Position numbers and translations under genes: made by a program. This document shows, in pieces, positions 1 through 6,590 of a stretch of 7,688 bases of DNA. This DNA is from Firmicutes bacterium UBA5420 (lineage in GTDB: Bacteria; Bacillota; Limnochordia; Darwinibacteriales; Darwinibacteriaceae). The DNA lies in the NCBI GenBank assembly GCA_002409455.1, contig DHNI01000079.1:2677-10364 (forward strand), read 5' to 3'. The notes beneath the pieces were generated by a model. It worked only from the letters and a program-made list of their open reading frames with translations, did no database searches and was not told where the DNA came from. How positions within the stretch are numbered: position 1 is the first letter of the stretch; each line of letters begins with the position of its first letter.

Positions 1-812
1 GAGTTAATTCCAGCCCGTTTCAGACAGTTATACGAACGCACGGAAAGATCCAATTCCTCCACGGTCATCTCCATTAGGCGGTCAATACTTTCTTCTTCTT
101 TTTCCACCATAATTTCCACGCTGCCCACACTCTCAGTCAGATCGGTGAACAACTTGATGTGTTCCATCAAAATCTTGGCTGCTAAGCTCACGGCGCTATC
201 TGGGGCAATGGTACGATTGGTCCAAACCTCGAGAACGAGTCTGTCATAGTCGGTAATCTGCCCAACCCGTGTGTCCTCAACATGGTAGATAGCCTTGGTC
301 ACGGGAGTAAAGATCGAATCCACTGGGATTAGTCCGATAGGGTGATCGGGCTTCTTGTTTCCCTCTGCGCTAACGTAGCCGCGGCCCCGAGCTACAGTGA
401 TATCCATATTGAGCTTGGCCCCTTTTTGTAACGTGGCAATAACCAAGTCTGGACTCAAAATTTCCACTGAAGGGTCAGGGATAATGTGCCCCGCGAGTAA
501 TGGGCCTTCTTGATCGGCTTCCACACGAATGGTTACAGGGTCGTCACTGTGGAGTTTCACCAACAGCTTCTTTAGATTCAGTACAATATCTACAGTATCT
601 TCCACAACCCCATCAATAGTAGAAAACTCGTGTAAAACCCCATCAATATGAACAGAGGTGACCGCAGTGCCTGGTAACGATGAAAGCAGAATCCTGCGTA
701 GGGCATTACCCAACGTGATACCATATCCGCGTTCTAACGGCTCCACAACAAACTTGCCATAGTTATCCGTTAGTTCAACCTGGTCAATCCTTGGTTTTTC
801 TATTTCAATCAT
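1..812 (-). CDS. rpoA: RNA polymerase subunit alpha (3' end outside window)
   Basis: RpoA dimerises to scaffold RNA polymerase assembly, and its C-terminal domain contacts UP elements and activators. I translated 270 complete codons without a stop from the ATG at 812; the frame runs off the left edge, so the end of the alpha-CTD is missing (family length is usually about 310-330 residues). The N-terminal domain carries the assembly motif [12 protein letters not shown] at residues 34-45 and HIDGVLHEF near 54-62. An acidic linker (EKEEE) follows near 235-240, then the start of the CTD with VRSYNCLK at 258-265. R259, N262 and C263 match E. coli R265, N268 and C269 of the DNA-binding surface. An AAGGAGG site at 824-830 lies 11 nt before the ATG. 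It follows rpsK after 41 nt with no rpsD between them. rplQ would be expected next, beyond the edge. Confidence 0.97.
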   Translation of the reverse strand, partial: MIEIEKPRIDQVELTDNYGKFVVEPLERGYGITLGNALRRILLSSLPGTAVTSVHIDGVLHEFSTIDGVVEDTVDIVLNLKKLLVKLHSDDPVTIRVEADQEGPLLAGHIIPDPSVEILSPDLVIATLQKGAKLNMDITVARGRGYVSAEGNKKPDHPIGLIPVDSIFTPVTKAIYHVEDTRVGQITDYDRLVLEVWTNRTIAPDSAVSLAAKILMEHIKLFTDLTESVGSVEIMVEKEEESIDRLMEMTVEELDLSVRSYNCLKRAGIN

Positions 813-853
813 AGTTCTTGCACCCTCCTTTGCGAACGCATGGGCTGAACTAA
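813..853 (-). other. rpsK-rpoA spacer, no rpsD
   Basis: At 41 nt this is the longest gap in the window. It holds the rpoA SD (824-830) and nothing else I can support. A TGC-GTTC-GCA inverted repeat is too short to be a terminator. The rpsD gene, present here in many bacteria, is absent and has left no visible trace. Confidence 0.8.
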
Positions 854-1255
854 TTATACTCTGCGTCGTTTCGGTGGACGACAGCCGTTATAGGGTATTG
901 GAGTTACGTCCTTGATAGTGGTCACGTCAATACCTGCAGCTTGAAGCGAACGAATTGCAGCTTCTCTTCCGGCACCAGGTCCTTTAACGTATACGCTTAC
1001 CTCCCTGACTCCGTGATCCATAGCCACTGCTGCTGCTTGTTCGGCAGCCATGCCTGCTGCAAATGGAGTACCTTTACGCGAACCTTTAAAACCCATATTA
1101 CCAGAGCTCGCCCAGGAAATCACATTTCCCTGCGGATCGCTAATGGTGACAATGGTGTTATTAAACGTAGATCGAATGTGCGCTACACCAACTGGAATGC
1201 TTTTACGCGCTTTACGACGTGGGCGCTGACCGCCCTTACCTCGTGGTCTTGCCAT
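854..1255 (-). CDS. rpsK: 30S ribosomal protein S11
   Basis: S11 is a platform protein of the 30S subunit that binds 16S rRNA near the decoding region and contacts S18 and S21. The 133-residue product is of normal length. It has a basic N-terminus (residues 1-18), [10 protein letters not shown] at 31-40, the conserved GPGAGRE at 92-98 and the C-terminal [11 protein letters not shown] at 123-133. The residue before Asn-Gly is Tyr122 (codon TAT), where the textbook sequence is His. That Asn-Gly pair is the site known to form isoaspartate in E. coli S11. The ATG start has AAGGAGG at 1264-1270, 8 nt upstream. It lies 25 nt after rpsM and is followed by rpoA rather than rpsD. Confidence 0.98.
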   Translation of the reverse strand: MARPRGKGGQRPRRKARKSIPVGVAHIRSTFNNTIVTISDPQGNVISWASSGNMGFKGSRKGTPFAAGMAAEQAAAVAMDHGVREVSVYVKGPGAGREAAIRSLQAAGIDVTTIKDVTPIPYNGCRPPKRRRV

Positions 1256-1280
1256 TGGATTTTCCTCCTTTCAATACGGC

Positions 1281-1646
1281 CTATCTCCTCTTACCGGCAA
1301 CTCGCTTGGGACCCTTGCGCGTTCTAGCGTTGGTCTTAGTGCGTTGCCCACGAACAGGAAGGCCGCGGCGGTGACGTATACCACGGTAGCAACCGATGTC
1401 CCGCAATCTCTTGATATTCATATTTACTTCCCGGCGCAGGTCACCCTCAACCAGGAATTGCTTCTCAATGATTTCGCGGATTTGGTTGGCTTGGTCCTCC
1501 GTTAAATCGCGCACACGCGTATCGGGACTAATTCCGCAGATCTCAATGATTTTCTCCGACGTACTCCGGCCAATGCCGTAAATATACGTTAAGCCGACTA
1601 CCACTCGCTTATCGCGAGGTAAATCTACACCTGCAATACGTGCCAT
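1281..1646 (-). CDS. rpsM: 30S ribosomal protein S13
   Basis: S13 sits on the head of the 30S subunit, forms intersubunit bridges, and reaches the P-site tRNA with its C-terminal tail. The 121-residue product has the usual length. It starts with [10 protein letters not shown], has the helix-turn-helix-like region with [10 protein letters not shown] at 21-30, and the signature [18 protein letters not shown] at 86-103, followed by a very basic tail ending GKRR. The ATG at 1646 is preceded by a G-rich SD (AGAGGGGG, 1658-1665) with a long 11-nt spacer. The same 11-mer around this SD also precedes rplO. The gene begins 22 nt after rpmJ. Confidence 0.98.
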   Translation of the reverse strand: MARIAGVDLPRDKRVVVGLTYIYGIGRSTSEKIIEICGISPDTRVRDLTEDQANQIREIIEKQFLVEGDLRREVNMNIKRLRDIGCYRGIRHRRGLPVRGQRTKTNARTRKGPKRVAGKRR

Positions 1647-1657
1647 CTATCTAGACA

Positions 1658-1665
1658 CCCCCTCT
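1658..1665 (-). promoter_or_regulatory. G-rich SD of rpsM with long spacer
   Basis: The site reads AGAGGGGG, 11 nt before the rpsM ATG, which is longer than the 7-9 nt seen for most genes here. The surrounding 11-mer is shared with rplO. Confidence 0.65.
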
Positions 1666-1668
1666 ATA

Positions 1669-1782
1669 CTATCCTTGCTTCTGCTTATGCCTTGGATTCT
1701 CGCAGATTACCATAACACGGCCTTTGCGCCTGATAATCTTGCACTTTTCACACATCGGCTTCACGGAAGGTCTCACCTTCAT
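1669..1782 (-). CDS. rpmJ: 50S ribosomal protein L36, zinc-binding form
   Basis: L36 is the smallest 50S protein and helps organise 23S rRNA near the base of the L7/L12 stalk. I read this 37-codon gene directly from the reverse strand: it starts [10 protein letters not shown], ends PRHKQKQG and stops with TAG. All four zinc ligands of the C+ form are present: C11, C14, C27 and H32. The ATG at 1782 has an AAGGGGG SD at 1792-1798 with a 9-nt spacer. It sits between infA (23 nt) and rpsM (22 nt), its normal place in Gram-positive operons. Confidence 0.97.
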   Translation of the reverse strand: MKVRPSVKPMCEKCKIIRRKGRVMVICENPRHKQKQG

Positions 1783-1805
1783 CGTTTTGCGCCCCCTTTA
1801 GCCGT

Positions 1806-2024
1806 CTATTTTTTGCGATACGTGATTCTTCCCCTAGTCAAATCATAGGGAGAAAGTTCTACAGTTACTTTATCACCGGGTAGAATCCGAATAAAGTTCA
1901 TCCGCATCTTGCCAGATATATGGGCCAAAACTTTGTGCCCATTCTCTAATTCTACACGAAACATGGCATTTGGCAATGGTTCAACAACCGTACCTTCAAC
2001 TTCAATGGCATCATCCTTGGCCAT
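1806..2024 (-). CDS. infA: Translation initiation factor IF-1
   Basis: IF-1 is a single OB-fold protein that occupies the 30S A site during initiation and helps IF-2 and IF-3 select the initiator tRNA. The 72-residue product is the standard bacterial length. It begins [13 protein letters not shown] and contains the OB-fold motif [21 protein letters not shown] at 19-39 (shown in part) and the C-terminal [14 protein letters not shown] at 57-70. The ATG at 2024 lies 14 nt inside the end of the preceding KOW gene in another frame. The nearest SD (AGGAGGG, 2036-2042) is 11 nt away and inside that gene, so translation of the two is probably coupled. Confidence 0.98.
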   Translation of the reverse strand: MAKDDAIEVEGTVVEPLPNAMFRVELENGHKVLAHISGKMRMNFIRILPGDKVTVELSPYDLTRGRITYRKK

Positions 2025-2298
2025 GGTCTGTTAAGCCCTCCTCTCCTAGGTTCTCCACATTACTATGCTGTTCTATAAATTCCCGAATTGCTTTGTCATC
2101 CATTTTCTCAACCCCAAGGCTTAACCCGTGAATCACTAGATGCTTCAGGTTCTTGCGTTTAGGGCGATCCATTTTTCGCACAAAGCCATCGGCCACACCA
2201 ACATGATTGTCAGGCAAAGACTCTACAACTACATACTTCTTGCCAGAGTCCCTTCCCATCTTTGACGTCACCAATTGTCCTACTTTCAAAAGTCCCAT
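2011..2298 (-). CDS. KOW-domain RNA-binding protein, L14e-like
   Basis: This 95-residue basic protein resembles the small L14e/KOW-like proteins found between map and infA in many Bacillota (the position of B. subtilis ybzG). Residues 5-55 form the KOW-type SH3-like barrel: [21 protein letters not shown] at 5-25 (quoted short of the full stretch), VADG at 35-38, then a basic strip [10 protein letters not shown] at 45-54. The remaining 40 residues are acidic and look unstructured. The expected role is RNA or ribosome binding, but no precise function is established to my knowledge. The ATG at 2298 is preceded by AGGAGA overlapping the map stop codon, and the 3' end overlaps infA by 14 nt. The family call is firm; the function is inference. 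Confidence 0.88.
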   Translation of the reverse strand: MGLLKVGQLVTSKMGRDSGKKYVVVESLPDNHVGVADGFVRKMDRPKRKNLKHLVIHGLSLGVEKMDDKAIREFIEQHSNVENLGEEGLTDHGQG

Positions 2299-2308
2299 CT
2301 TATCTCTC

Positions 2309-3058
2309 CTACAAAATCGTAAGAATCACGGGCCCTTCATCAGTGATAGCAATAGTGTGTTCGAAATGAGCTGACCAATTGTTGTCCCGTGTTACAACTG
2401 TCCAGTTATCATCCAAAACCTGCACATGATAACTACCCACATTCACCATTGGCTCGATGGCCAACGTCATGCCAGTTTTCAAACGTGGGCCCCTCCCTGG
2501 GGGTCCGAAATTCGGAATTTGTGGCGCCTCGTGCATCTTGCGGCCAATTCCGTGTCCCACAAAATCGCGGACAACGGAAAATCCCCGTTCTTCAGCACGT
2601 CTTTGCACAGCATGGGAGATATCAGAAAGGCGGTTACCGACCCTGGCTTGCTCAATGCCTTGAAAAAGAGCTTCTTCTGTGGTTTGGAGCAAAAGCTGAA
2701 CCTTGGGGTCAACCTCACCCACTGGATAGGTCCAGGCGCTGTCTCCACAAAAACCGTCGACAAACGCCCCAATATCTACACTGATAATTGATCCTTCTTG
2801 CAGGACTACATCCTTGCTTGGGATCCCATGAACAACCACCTCGTTTGGGGAGGCGCAAATTGAAGCGGGATACCCTTGATAACCTTTAAACGCCGGAATT
2901 GCGTTTTGACCAACTAAAAACTCGTCCACAGCCCGATCCAGTTCAAGGGTCGTCAGGCCTGGTCTAACTAGCTCGCGAACCAATTGATGAGCCTGAGCTA
3001 CCACTCTTCCTGCAGAGCGCATGGATTGAATTTCATCGCTAGATTTCAGTACAATCAT
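2309..3058 (-). CDS. map: Type I methionine aminopeptidase
   Basis: Map removes the N-terminal methionine from nascent proteins when the second residue is small, acting at the ribosomal exit after deformylation. The 249-residue product is the short type I form, without the N-terminal zinc-finger or SH3-binding extension. All five metal ligands are visible: D95, D106, H169 (in GHGIG), E202 (in AIEPM) and E233 (in FEHT). They match E. coli D97, D108, H171, E204 and E235. The substrate-pocket histidines H77 and H176 are also present. The ATG at 3058 overlaps the TGA of adk as ATGA, a classic coupled arrangement. The next gene starts 10 nt after its TAG. Confidence 0.98.
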   Translation of the reverse strand: MIVLKSSDEIQSMRSAGRVVAQAHQLVRELVRPGLTTLELDRAVDEFLVGQNAIPAFKGYQGYPASICASPNEVVVHGIPSKDVVLQEGSIISVDIGAFVDGFCGDSAWTYPVGEVDPKVQLLLQTTEEALFQGIEQARVGNRLSDISHAVQRRAEERGFSVVRDFVGHGIGRKMHEAPQIPNFGPPGRGPRLKTGMTLAIEPMVNVGSYHVQVLDDNWTVVTRDNNWSAHFEHTIAITDEGPVILTIL

Positions 3059-3732
3059 CGGGCTTCACCCACGCGTTCGTCTTCCGCTAACATCTGCAAA
3101 TAGTGATCCACATCTGCGAAGACGTCATCTATAGGTCGCACTCCGTCGATGCTATACAATCGACCACTTTGGGCATAATAATGAACTACGGGATGGGTTT
3201 GCCGCATGTAGACGGCGAGCCTTCTGCGGGCGGTTTCTTCCGTATCATCGGTGCGCCGATAAAGTTCTCCGCCACAATTGTCGCAGACTCCCTTACCCTT
3301 TGCCCGATAATGATCTAGGTGGTAAACCGCCCCGCACTGGCTGCACATCCGCCTTTTTGCAATTCTTTCAATGGCTTCCGCTTGTGTTACGCGGATGTCA
3401 AAGGCCTTTTGAACATCCAAGCCACTTTGGGCTAAACGATGATCAAGCTCTCGAGCTTGGAGCACGGTTCGAGGAAATCCATCAAGGATCCACCCTCTAC
3501 TACAATCTGGTTGAATAATGCGCTCATAGACTACCTGAAGGGCAAGCTCATCCGGGATCAAATCACCCTTACTGATATAGCCGTTAGCCTCTTGTCCCAA
3601 TTGGGCTCCGACGGCTATTGCGTCGCGAATAATGCTACCTGTGGAGATATGTGGTATTCCGTATTTCTCAGAAATCCCATCGCCTTGGGTACCCTTACCC
3701 GCACCGGGCAAGCCCAGCAACACCAATCGCAT
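3055..3732 (-). CDS. adk: Adenylate kinase, zinc-LID type
   Basis: Adk interconverts ATP + AMP and 2 ADP in the cytoplasm. The 225-residue product is slightly longer than the usual 212-220. It has the P-loop GLPGAGKGTQ at 7-16 (K13), the AMP-site R36, and DGFPRT at 84-89 (D84, R88, then Q92). The LID Cys4 site is C130, C133, C150 and C153. LID/core arginines R123, R127, R160 and R171 line up with E. coli R119, R123, R156 and R167. One oddity is STGS at 30-33 in place of the nearly universal STGD. The ATG at 3732 has AAGGAGG at 3741-3747, 8 nt upstream and adjoining the secY stop. The gene ends in a 4-nt overlap with map. The enzyme looks active. Confidence 0.97.
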   Translation of the reverse strand: MRLVLLGLPGAGKGTQGDGISEKYGIPHISTGSIIRDAIAVGAQLGQEANGYISKGDLIPDELALQVVYERIIQPDCSRGWILDGFPRTVLQARELDHRLAQSGLDVQKAFDIRVTQAEAIERIAKRRMCSQCGAVYHLDHYRAKGKGVCDNCGGELYRRTDDTEETARRRLAVYMRQTHPVVHYYAQSGRLYSIDGVRPIDDVFADVDHYLQMLAEDERVGEAR

Positions 3733-3747
3733 CTGCCTTTCCTCCTT

Positions 3748-5019
3748 TTATTTCAGGAAACCTTCATAGTGCCTCATGAGCAAGTGGGCTTCAATTTGTT
3801 GCATTGTGTCAAGCGCCACACCTACCATAATCAAAATTCCTGTACCGCCAAACGTAAGAATGTTGGAAGGAATCCTTGTTACTGCACCAACAATAAATGG
3901 TAAAACGGCAATACCCGCCAGGAAAAATGCCCCCGGCAACGTGATTCTAGAGAGAATCCGATCCAGATAGTCTGCAGTGGGTTTGCCGGGTCTTAGACCT
4001 GGGACATAACCCCCGTTTTTCTTCATATTCGTAGCAACCTCTACTGGATTAAAGGTTACTGCAGTGTAAAAATAGGTGAAGAAGAACACAAGAACCACAT
4101 AAAGCAAATTATATCCCCATGTGCCATAATCTAGCCAACGATCCACAAAAATCTTCAACCCTGGAATAAACTGCGCCAAGGTGAGGGGAAACGTCAATAC
4201 AGACGAGGCAAAAATGACTGGAATGACCCCTGCCTGGTTTACCTTTAAAGGAATATGGGTGGATTGCCCACCATAGACCTTACGGCCTACCACACGCTTA
4301 GCATATTGGACAGGCACCTTGCGTTCACCTCTGGTAATCATAACCACCGCTGCAATTACAAGAATCGTAATCACAAAATACACGATCAAACTGGCAACGT
4401 GCAACCCACCTTCACCTACAGCCCTAAAAGCATTGGCGTACTGTGTAGGCATAGCTGCTACAATGTTAACAAAGATGAGCAAAGAAATGCCGTTGCCGAT
4501 CCCCTTCTCAGAGATCTTTTCTCCAAGCCATACTGTAAACATCGTGCCCGCCGTCAAAGTCAGCGTAATCAACGCCAAACCAAACAAGCTCGGGTTGGAC
4601 GTTACACCCCATGCACGGGCCATCGCTGTGGTTCCCACGGCTTGAATGACTGCTAAAACGACTGTTGCATAACGAGTGTACTTGGCAATCACCTTTCGGC
4701 CTTCTGGGCCTTCCTTAGACAACTTCTCTAGACTTGGTATGACAATGCCCAACAAGTTCATGACAATTGAAGCTGTGATATACGGGCTGACACCCTGTGC
4801 AAAGACAGTAAATCTCTCTAAAGCACCCCCGGTAAAGAGGTTCAAAAACCCAAAGATGTTTCCTCCGTCGACCCCTAGTTGCTGGGCCAATCCCGCCGCG
4901 TCTACGCCTGGAACTGGTACAAAAGAGCCAATTCTGTAAACTGCGAGCAAGATAATCGTATAGAGAATCTTCTTCCTTAAATCGGGGATCTTCATAGCAT
5001 TTTTCAATGCAGCTAGCAA
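3748..5019 (-). CDS. secY: Protein translocase channel subunit SecY
   Basis: SecY is the membrane pore of the SecYEG translocon. The 423-residue product fits the family (about 420-440) and shows ten hydrophobic spans, for example near 17-34, 118-137, 149-166, 209-229, 303-320 and 362-380. Hallmarks are VSPYITASIVMNLL at 77-90, LGEKISEKGIGNGIS at 165-179, the cytosolic C4 loop with RKVPVQYAKR at 233-242, and the C5 loop GGYVPGLRPGKPT at 336-348 with R343, matching the E. coli Arg357 that contacts SecA. The start is TTG, directly abutting the TAG of rplO with no gap. A GAGGTGATC match to the 16S tail lies 8 nt upstream. The first ATG (codon 9) has no SD, and B. subtilis SecY also has about nine residues before this point, so TTG is preferred. 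Confidence 0.97.
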   Translation of the reverse strand: MLAALKNAMKIPDLRKKILYTIILLAVYRIGSFVPVPGVDAAGLAQQLGVDGGNIFGFLNLFTGGALERFTVFAQGVSPYITASIVMNLLGIVIPSLEKLSKEGPEGRKVIAKYTRYATVVLAVIQAVGTTAMARAWGVTSNPSLFGLALITLTLTAGTMFTVWLGEKISEKGIGNGISLLIFVNIVAAMPTQYANAFRAVGEGGLHVASLIVYFVITILVIAAVVMITRGERKVPVQYAKRVVGRKVYGGQSTHIPLKVNQAGVIPVIFASSVLTFPLTLAQFIPGLKIFVDRWLDYGTWGYNLLYVVLVFFFTYFYTAVTFNPVEVATNMKKNGGYVPGLRPGKPTADYLDRILSRITLPGAFFLAGIAVLPFIVGAVTRIPSNILTFGGTGILIMVGVALDTMQQIEAHLLMRHYEGFLK

Positions 5020-5460
5020 CTAGATCACCTCTACTGTGCCGCCAGCCGTTTCAATTTTGGCTGCTGCCGATTTTGTGAAACTGTGAGCCTGCACCGTTAA
5101 CGCTTGATTGATCTCGCCATTACCGAGAATCTTAATCCCATCGTTCACTTTCTTCACAAGCCCAGATTCAATCAAGAGCTCGGGAGTGATCACGGTACCC
5201 GGTGCGAACCGATTCAGATCATTCAATTTGACTTCAGCGTATACTTTTTGAAACACATTGGTGAATCCCCGCTTAGGCAAACGTCTTACAAGTGGAGTCT
5301 GGCCGCCTTCGAAGTATGGACCTTTGCCACCGCCAGAGCGCTGGCCTTGACCCTTGTGACCTCTACCAGAGGTCTTACCCCAACCGGATCCGATTCCACG
5401 CCCTACCCTTTTCTTTCTATGCGTACTACCTTCTGCGGGCTTAAGTTCATGAATCCGCAC
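5020..5460 (-). CDS. rplO: 50S ribosomal protein L15
   Basis: L15 is a late-assembly 50S protein with a long basic extension threaded through 23S rRNA. The 146-residue product has the normal length. It begins [12 protein letters not shown] and has the Gly/Arg/Lys-rich extension with [18 protein letters not shown] at 28-45, then [16 protein letters not shown] at 51-66, and a globular C-terminal part ending GGTVEVI. The start codon is GTG at 5460, supported by the AGAGGGGG SD at 5468-5475 with a 7-nt spacer and by the conserved M-R/K-I/L-H-E-L N-terminus. It lies 17 nt after rpmD, and its stop codon touches the secY start. Confidence 0.98.
   Translation of the reverse strand: MRIHELKPAEGSTHRKKRVGRGIGSGWGKTSGRGHKGQGQRSGGGKGPYFEGGQTPLVRRLPKRGFTNVFQKVYAEVKLNDLNRFAPGTVITPELLIESGLVKKVNDGIKILGNGEINQALTVQAHSFTKSAAAKIETAGGTVEVI
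5028..5034 (-). promoter_or_regulatory. SD deciding the TTG start of secY
   Basis: GAGGTGATC reads inside the last codons of rplO and extends the match to the 16S rRNA 3' tail. From GAGG the spacer to the TTG is 8 nt. The ATG at secY codon 9 lacks any SD. Confidence 0.7.
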
Positions 5461-5467
5461 ACTTACA

Positions 5468-5475
5468 CCCCCTCT
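5468..5475 (-). promoter_or_regulatory. G-rich SD deciding the GTG start of rplO
   Basis: The site reads AGAGGGGG, 7 nt before GTG. It lies inside an 11-mer (AGAGGGGGTGT, 5465-5475) that is repeated exactly before rpsM at 1655-1665. No ATG is available nearby. Confidence 0.7.
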
Positions 5476-5477
5476 GA

Positions 5478-5660
5478 CTAATCTAATTCTTCCACTTCAA
5501 CTAAATGTCTTACCTTGTGGATCATACCCCGAATTGCAGGGTTATCGTCATGGACAACAGATGTGCCGAGTTTCCTTAAACCAAGGGCTGCCACTGTGTC
5601 CTTCTGGTCTTGCGCATAACCGATTACACTCTTTTTGTACGTCACTTTCAACTTTGCCAC
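5478..5660 (-). CDS. rpmD: 50S ribosomal protein L30
   Basis: L30 is a small 50S protein of the short bacterial type. The 60-residue product shows the family pattern: a [19 protein letters not shown] stretch at 5-23, then [16 protein letters not shown] at 26-41 and a C-terminal [13 protein letters not shown] at 46-58. The start is GTG at 5660. An ATG five bases upstream is out of frame, and AGGGGG at 5669-5674 sits 8 nt before the GTG while overlapping the rpsE stop codon. The neighbours rpsE (12 nt) and rplO (17 nt) are the canonical ones. Confidence 0.97.
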   Translation of the reverse strand: MAKLKVTYKKSVIGYAQDQKDTVAALGLRKLGTSVVHDDNPAIRGMIHKVRHLVEVEELD

Positions 5661-5668
5661 AACATTCG

Positions 5669-5674
5669 CCCCCT
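5669..5674 (-). promoter_or_regulatory. SD deciding the GTG start of rpmD
   Basis: AGGGGG lies 8 nt before the GTG at 5660. Its first bases are the end of the rpsE TAG stop codon, so a terminating ribosome covers the site. Confidence 0.65.
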
Positions 5675-6176
5675 AACCTAAGATCTCTCCGGGAGTTTTC
5701 CCGCGAAGCCGGGCCACGTCTTCCACGGTTCTTAGGCTGCTAAGCCCTCTAAGTGTCGCCCTTACAACGTTAATGGGGTTCGAAGAGCCTAGAGACTTAG
5801 TTAAGACATCCCGTACACCCGCGGATTCTAACACAGCACGCACCGGTCCGCCGGCAATAACTCCTGTACCTTCGGAAGCTGGCTTCAGAAGTACTCGTGC
5901 CCCGCCATAGGTTTCTGTAACGGCGTGCGGAATCGTGGTTCTCACCATTGGTACCTCGATCATATTCTTCTTGGCCTCTTCCGTGGCCTTGCGTATTGCT
6001 TCGGGCACCTCTTTGGCCTTCCCAAGGCCCATGCCTACCATACCATTGCCATCTCCAACCACCACTAAGGCACTAAAGGAACGGGTTCGCCCACCTTTTA
6101 CGGTCTTAGAGACAGGGTTAATATTGACTAAGCGCTCTTGTAGCTCTACGCCACTAGTTTCAGTTCGTTTCGACAA
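5673..6176 (-). CDS. rpsE: 30S ribosomal protein S5
   Basis: S5 lines the mRNA entry side of the 30S subunit and contributes to decoding fidelity. The loop near its N-terminus (VSKTVKGGR, 22-30) is the classic location of spectinomycin-resistance mutations and looks wild-type. The 167-residue product has the dsRBD-like N-terminal domain with [12 protein letters not shown] at 34-45 and [13 protein letters not shown] at 52-64. The C-terminal domain has [19 protein letters not shown] at 96-114 and [18 protein letters not shown] at 128-145. The start is TTG at 6176, with GGGAGGG at 6185-6191 8 nt upstream and a normal S5 length from this point. It begins 21 nt after rplR. Confidence 0.97.
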   Translation of the reverse strand: MSKRTETSGVELQERLVNINPVSKTVKGGRTRSFSALVVVGDGNGMVGMGLGKAKEVPEAIRKATEEAKKNMIEVPMVRTTIPHAVTETYGGARVLLKPASEGTGVIAGGPVRAVLESAGVRDVLTKSLGSSNPINVVRATLRGLSSLRTVEDVARLRGKTPGEILG

Positions 6177-6184
6177 GTTCGTTT

Positions 6185-6191
6185 CCCTCCC
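6185..6191 (-). promoter_or_regulatory. SD deciding the TTG start of rpsE
   Basis: GGGAGGG lies 8 nt before the TTG at 6176. It lies between the rplR stop and rpsE, and no in-frame ATG or GTG sits at a suitable distance. Confidence 0.75.
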
Positions 6192-6197
6192 TTGTAC

Positions 6198-6563
6198 CTA
6201 GAATTCCAGGCCACCTTCACGGGCACCCTCTGCTAAAGAGGCAATTCTGCCGTGATAGATGTAGCCGCCGCGATCAAAAACAACTCTTGTAATGCCTGCC
6301 TCTTTAGCACGCTCGGCTAGGGCAAGCCCAATTTCCTTGGCCGCTTCTTTATTCCCTGTGGATCCCAACTTAGCACGTAGTTCAGGTTCTACAGAGGAGG
6401 CAGACACCAAAGTGTGTCCAATGCTATCATCAATGATTTGGGCGTGAATATGATGCAAGCTACGATACACATTAAGCCGCGGGCGCACAGCAGTACCTAC
6501 TACACGCTGCCGCAAGCGCTTATGTCTCCGCTCCCTTGCTTCACGCCGATTGAATTTGGCCAT
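6198..6563 (-). CDS. rplR: 50S ribosomal protein L18
   Basis: L18 binds 5S rRNA together with L5 and helps dock it in the 50S central protuberance. The product is 121 residues from the chosen start, normal for the family. It has an arginine-rich N-terminus ([15 protein letters not shown], 6-20), then [20 protein letters not shown] at 27-46 and the C-terminal signature [14 protein letters not shown] at 93-106, ending GLEF. Two ATGs lie side by side (6566 and 6563). The AAGGAGG SD at 6571-6577 is only 4 nt from the first but 7 nt from the second, and MAKF is a natural start, so 6563 is chosen. Starting at 6566 adds one Met. Confidence 0.96.
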   Translation of the reverse strand: MAKFNRREARERRHKRLRQRVVGTAVRPRLNVYRSLHHIHAQIIDDSIGHTLVSASSVEPELRAKLGSTGNKEAAKEIGLALAERAKEAGITRVVFDRGGYIYHGRIASLAEGAREGGLEF

Positions 6564-6590
6564 CATTTACCCTCCTTCTAAGCTCTAACA

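Noticed and set aside
607..648. Repeated ATTGATGGGGTT inside rpoA
   Set aside because: The two copies encode HIDGV and TIDGV, both part of the normal RpoA sequence; the repeat is most likely codon coincidence.
813..853. Possible hairpin (TGC-GTTC-GCA) between rpsK and rpoA
   Set aside because: A three-base-pair stem with no U-tract cannot be called a terminator or regulatory structure.
941..1327. A 128-codon plus-strand frame across rpsK and rpsM
   Set aside because: It is antisense to two highly conserved ribosomal protein genes, with no SD and no recognisable domain.
2389..2791. Two overlapping plus-strand frames and one alternative minus-strand frame inside map
   Set aside because: The Map protein explains the region fully, with all metal ligands in frame; the others are shadows.
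3439..3903. A 154-codon plus-strand open frame across the adk/secY junction
   Set aside because: It is antisense to adk and secY, has no convincing SD, and its composition does not resemble a known protein; it mirrors the codon pattern of the real genes.
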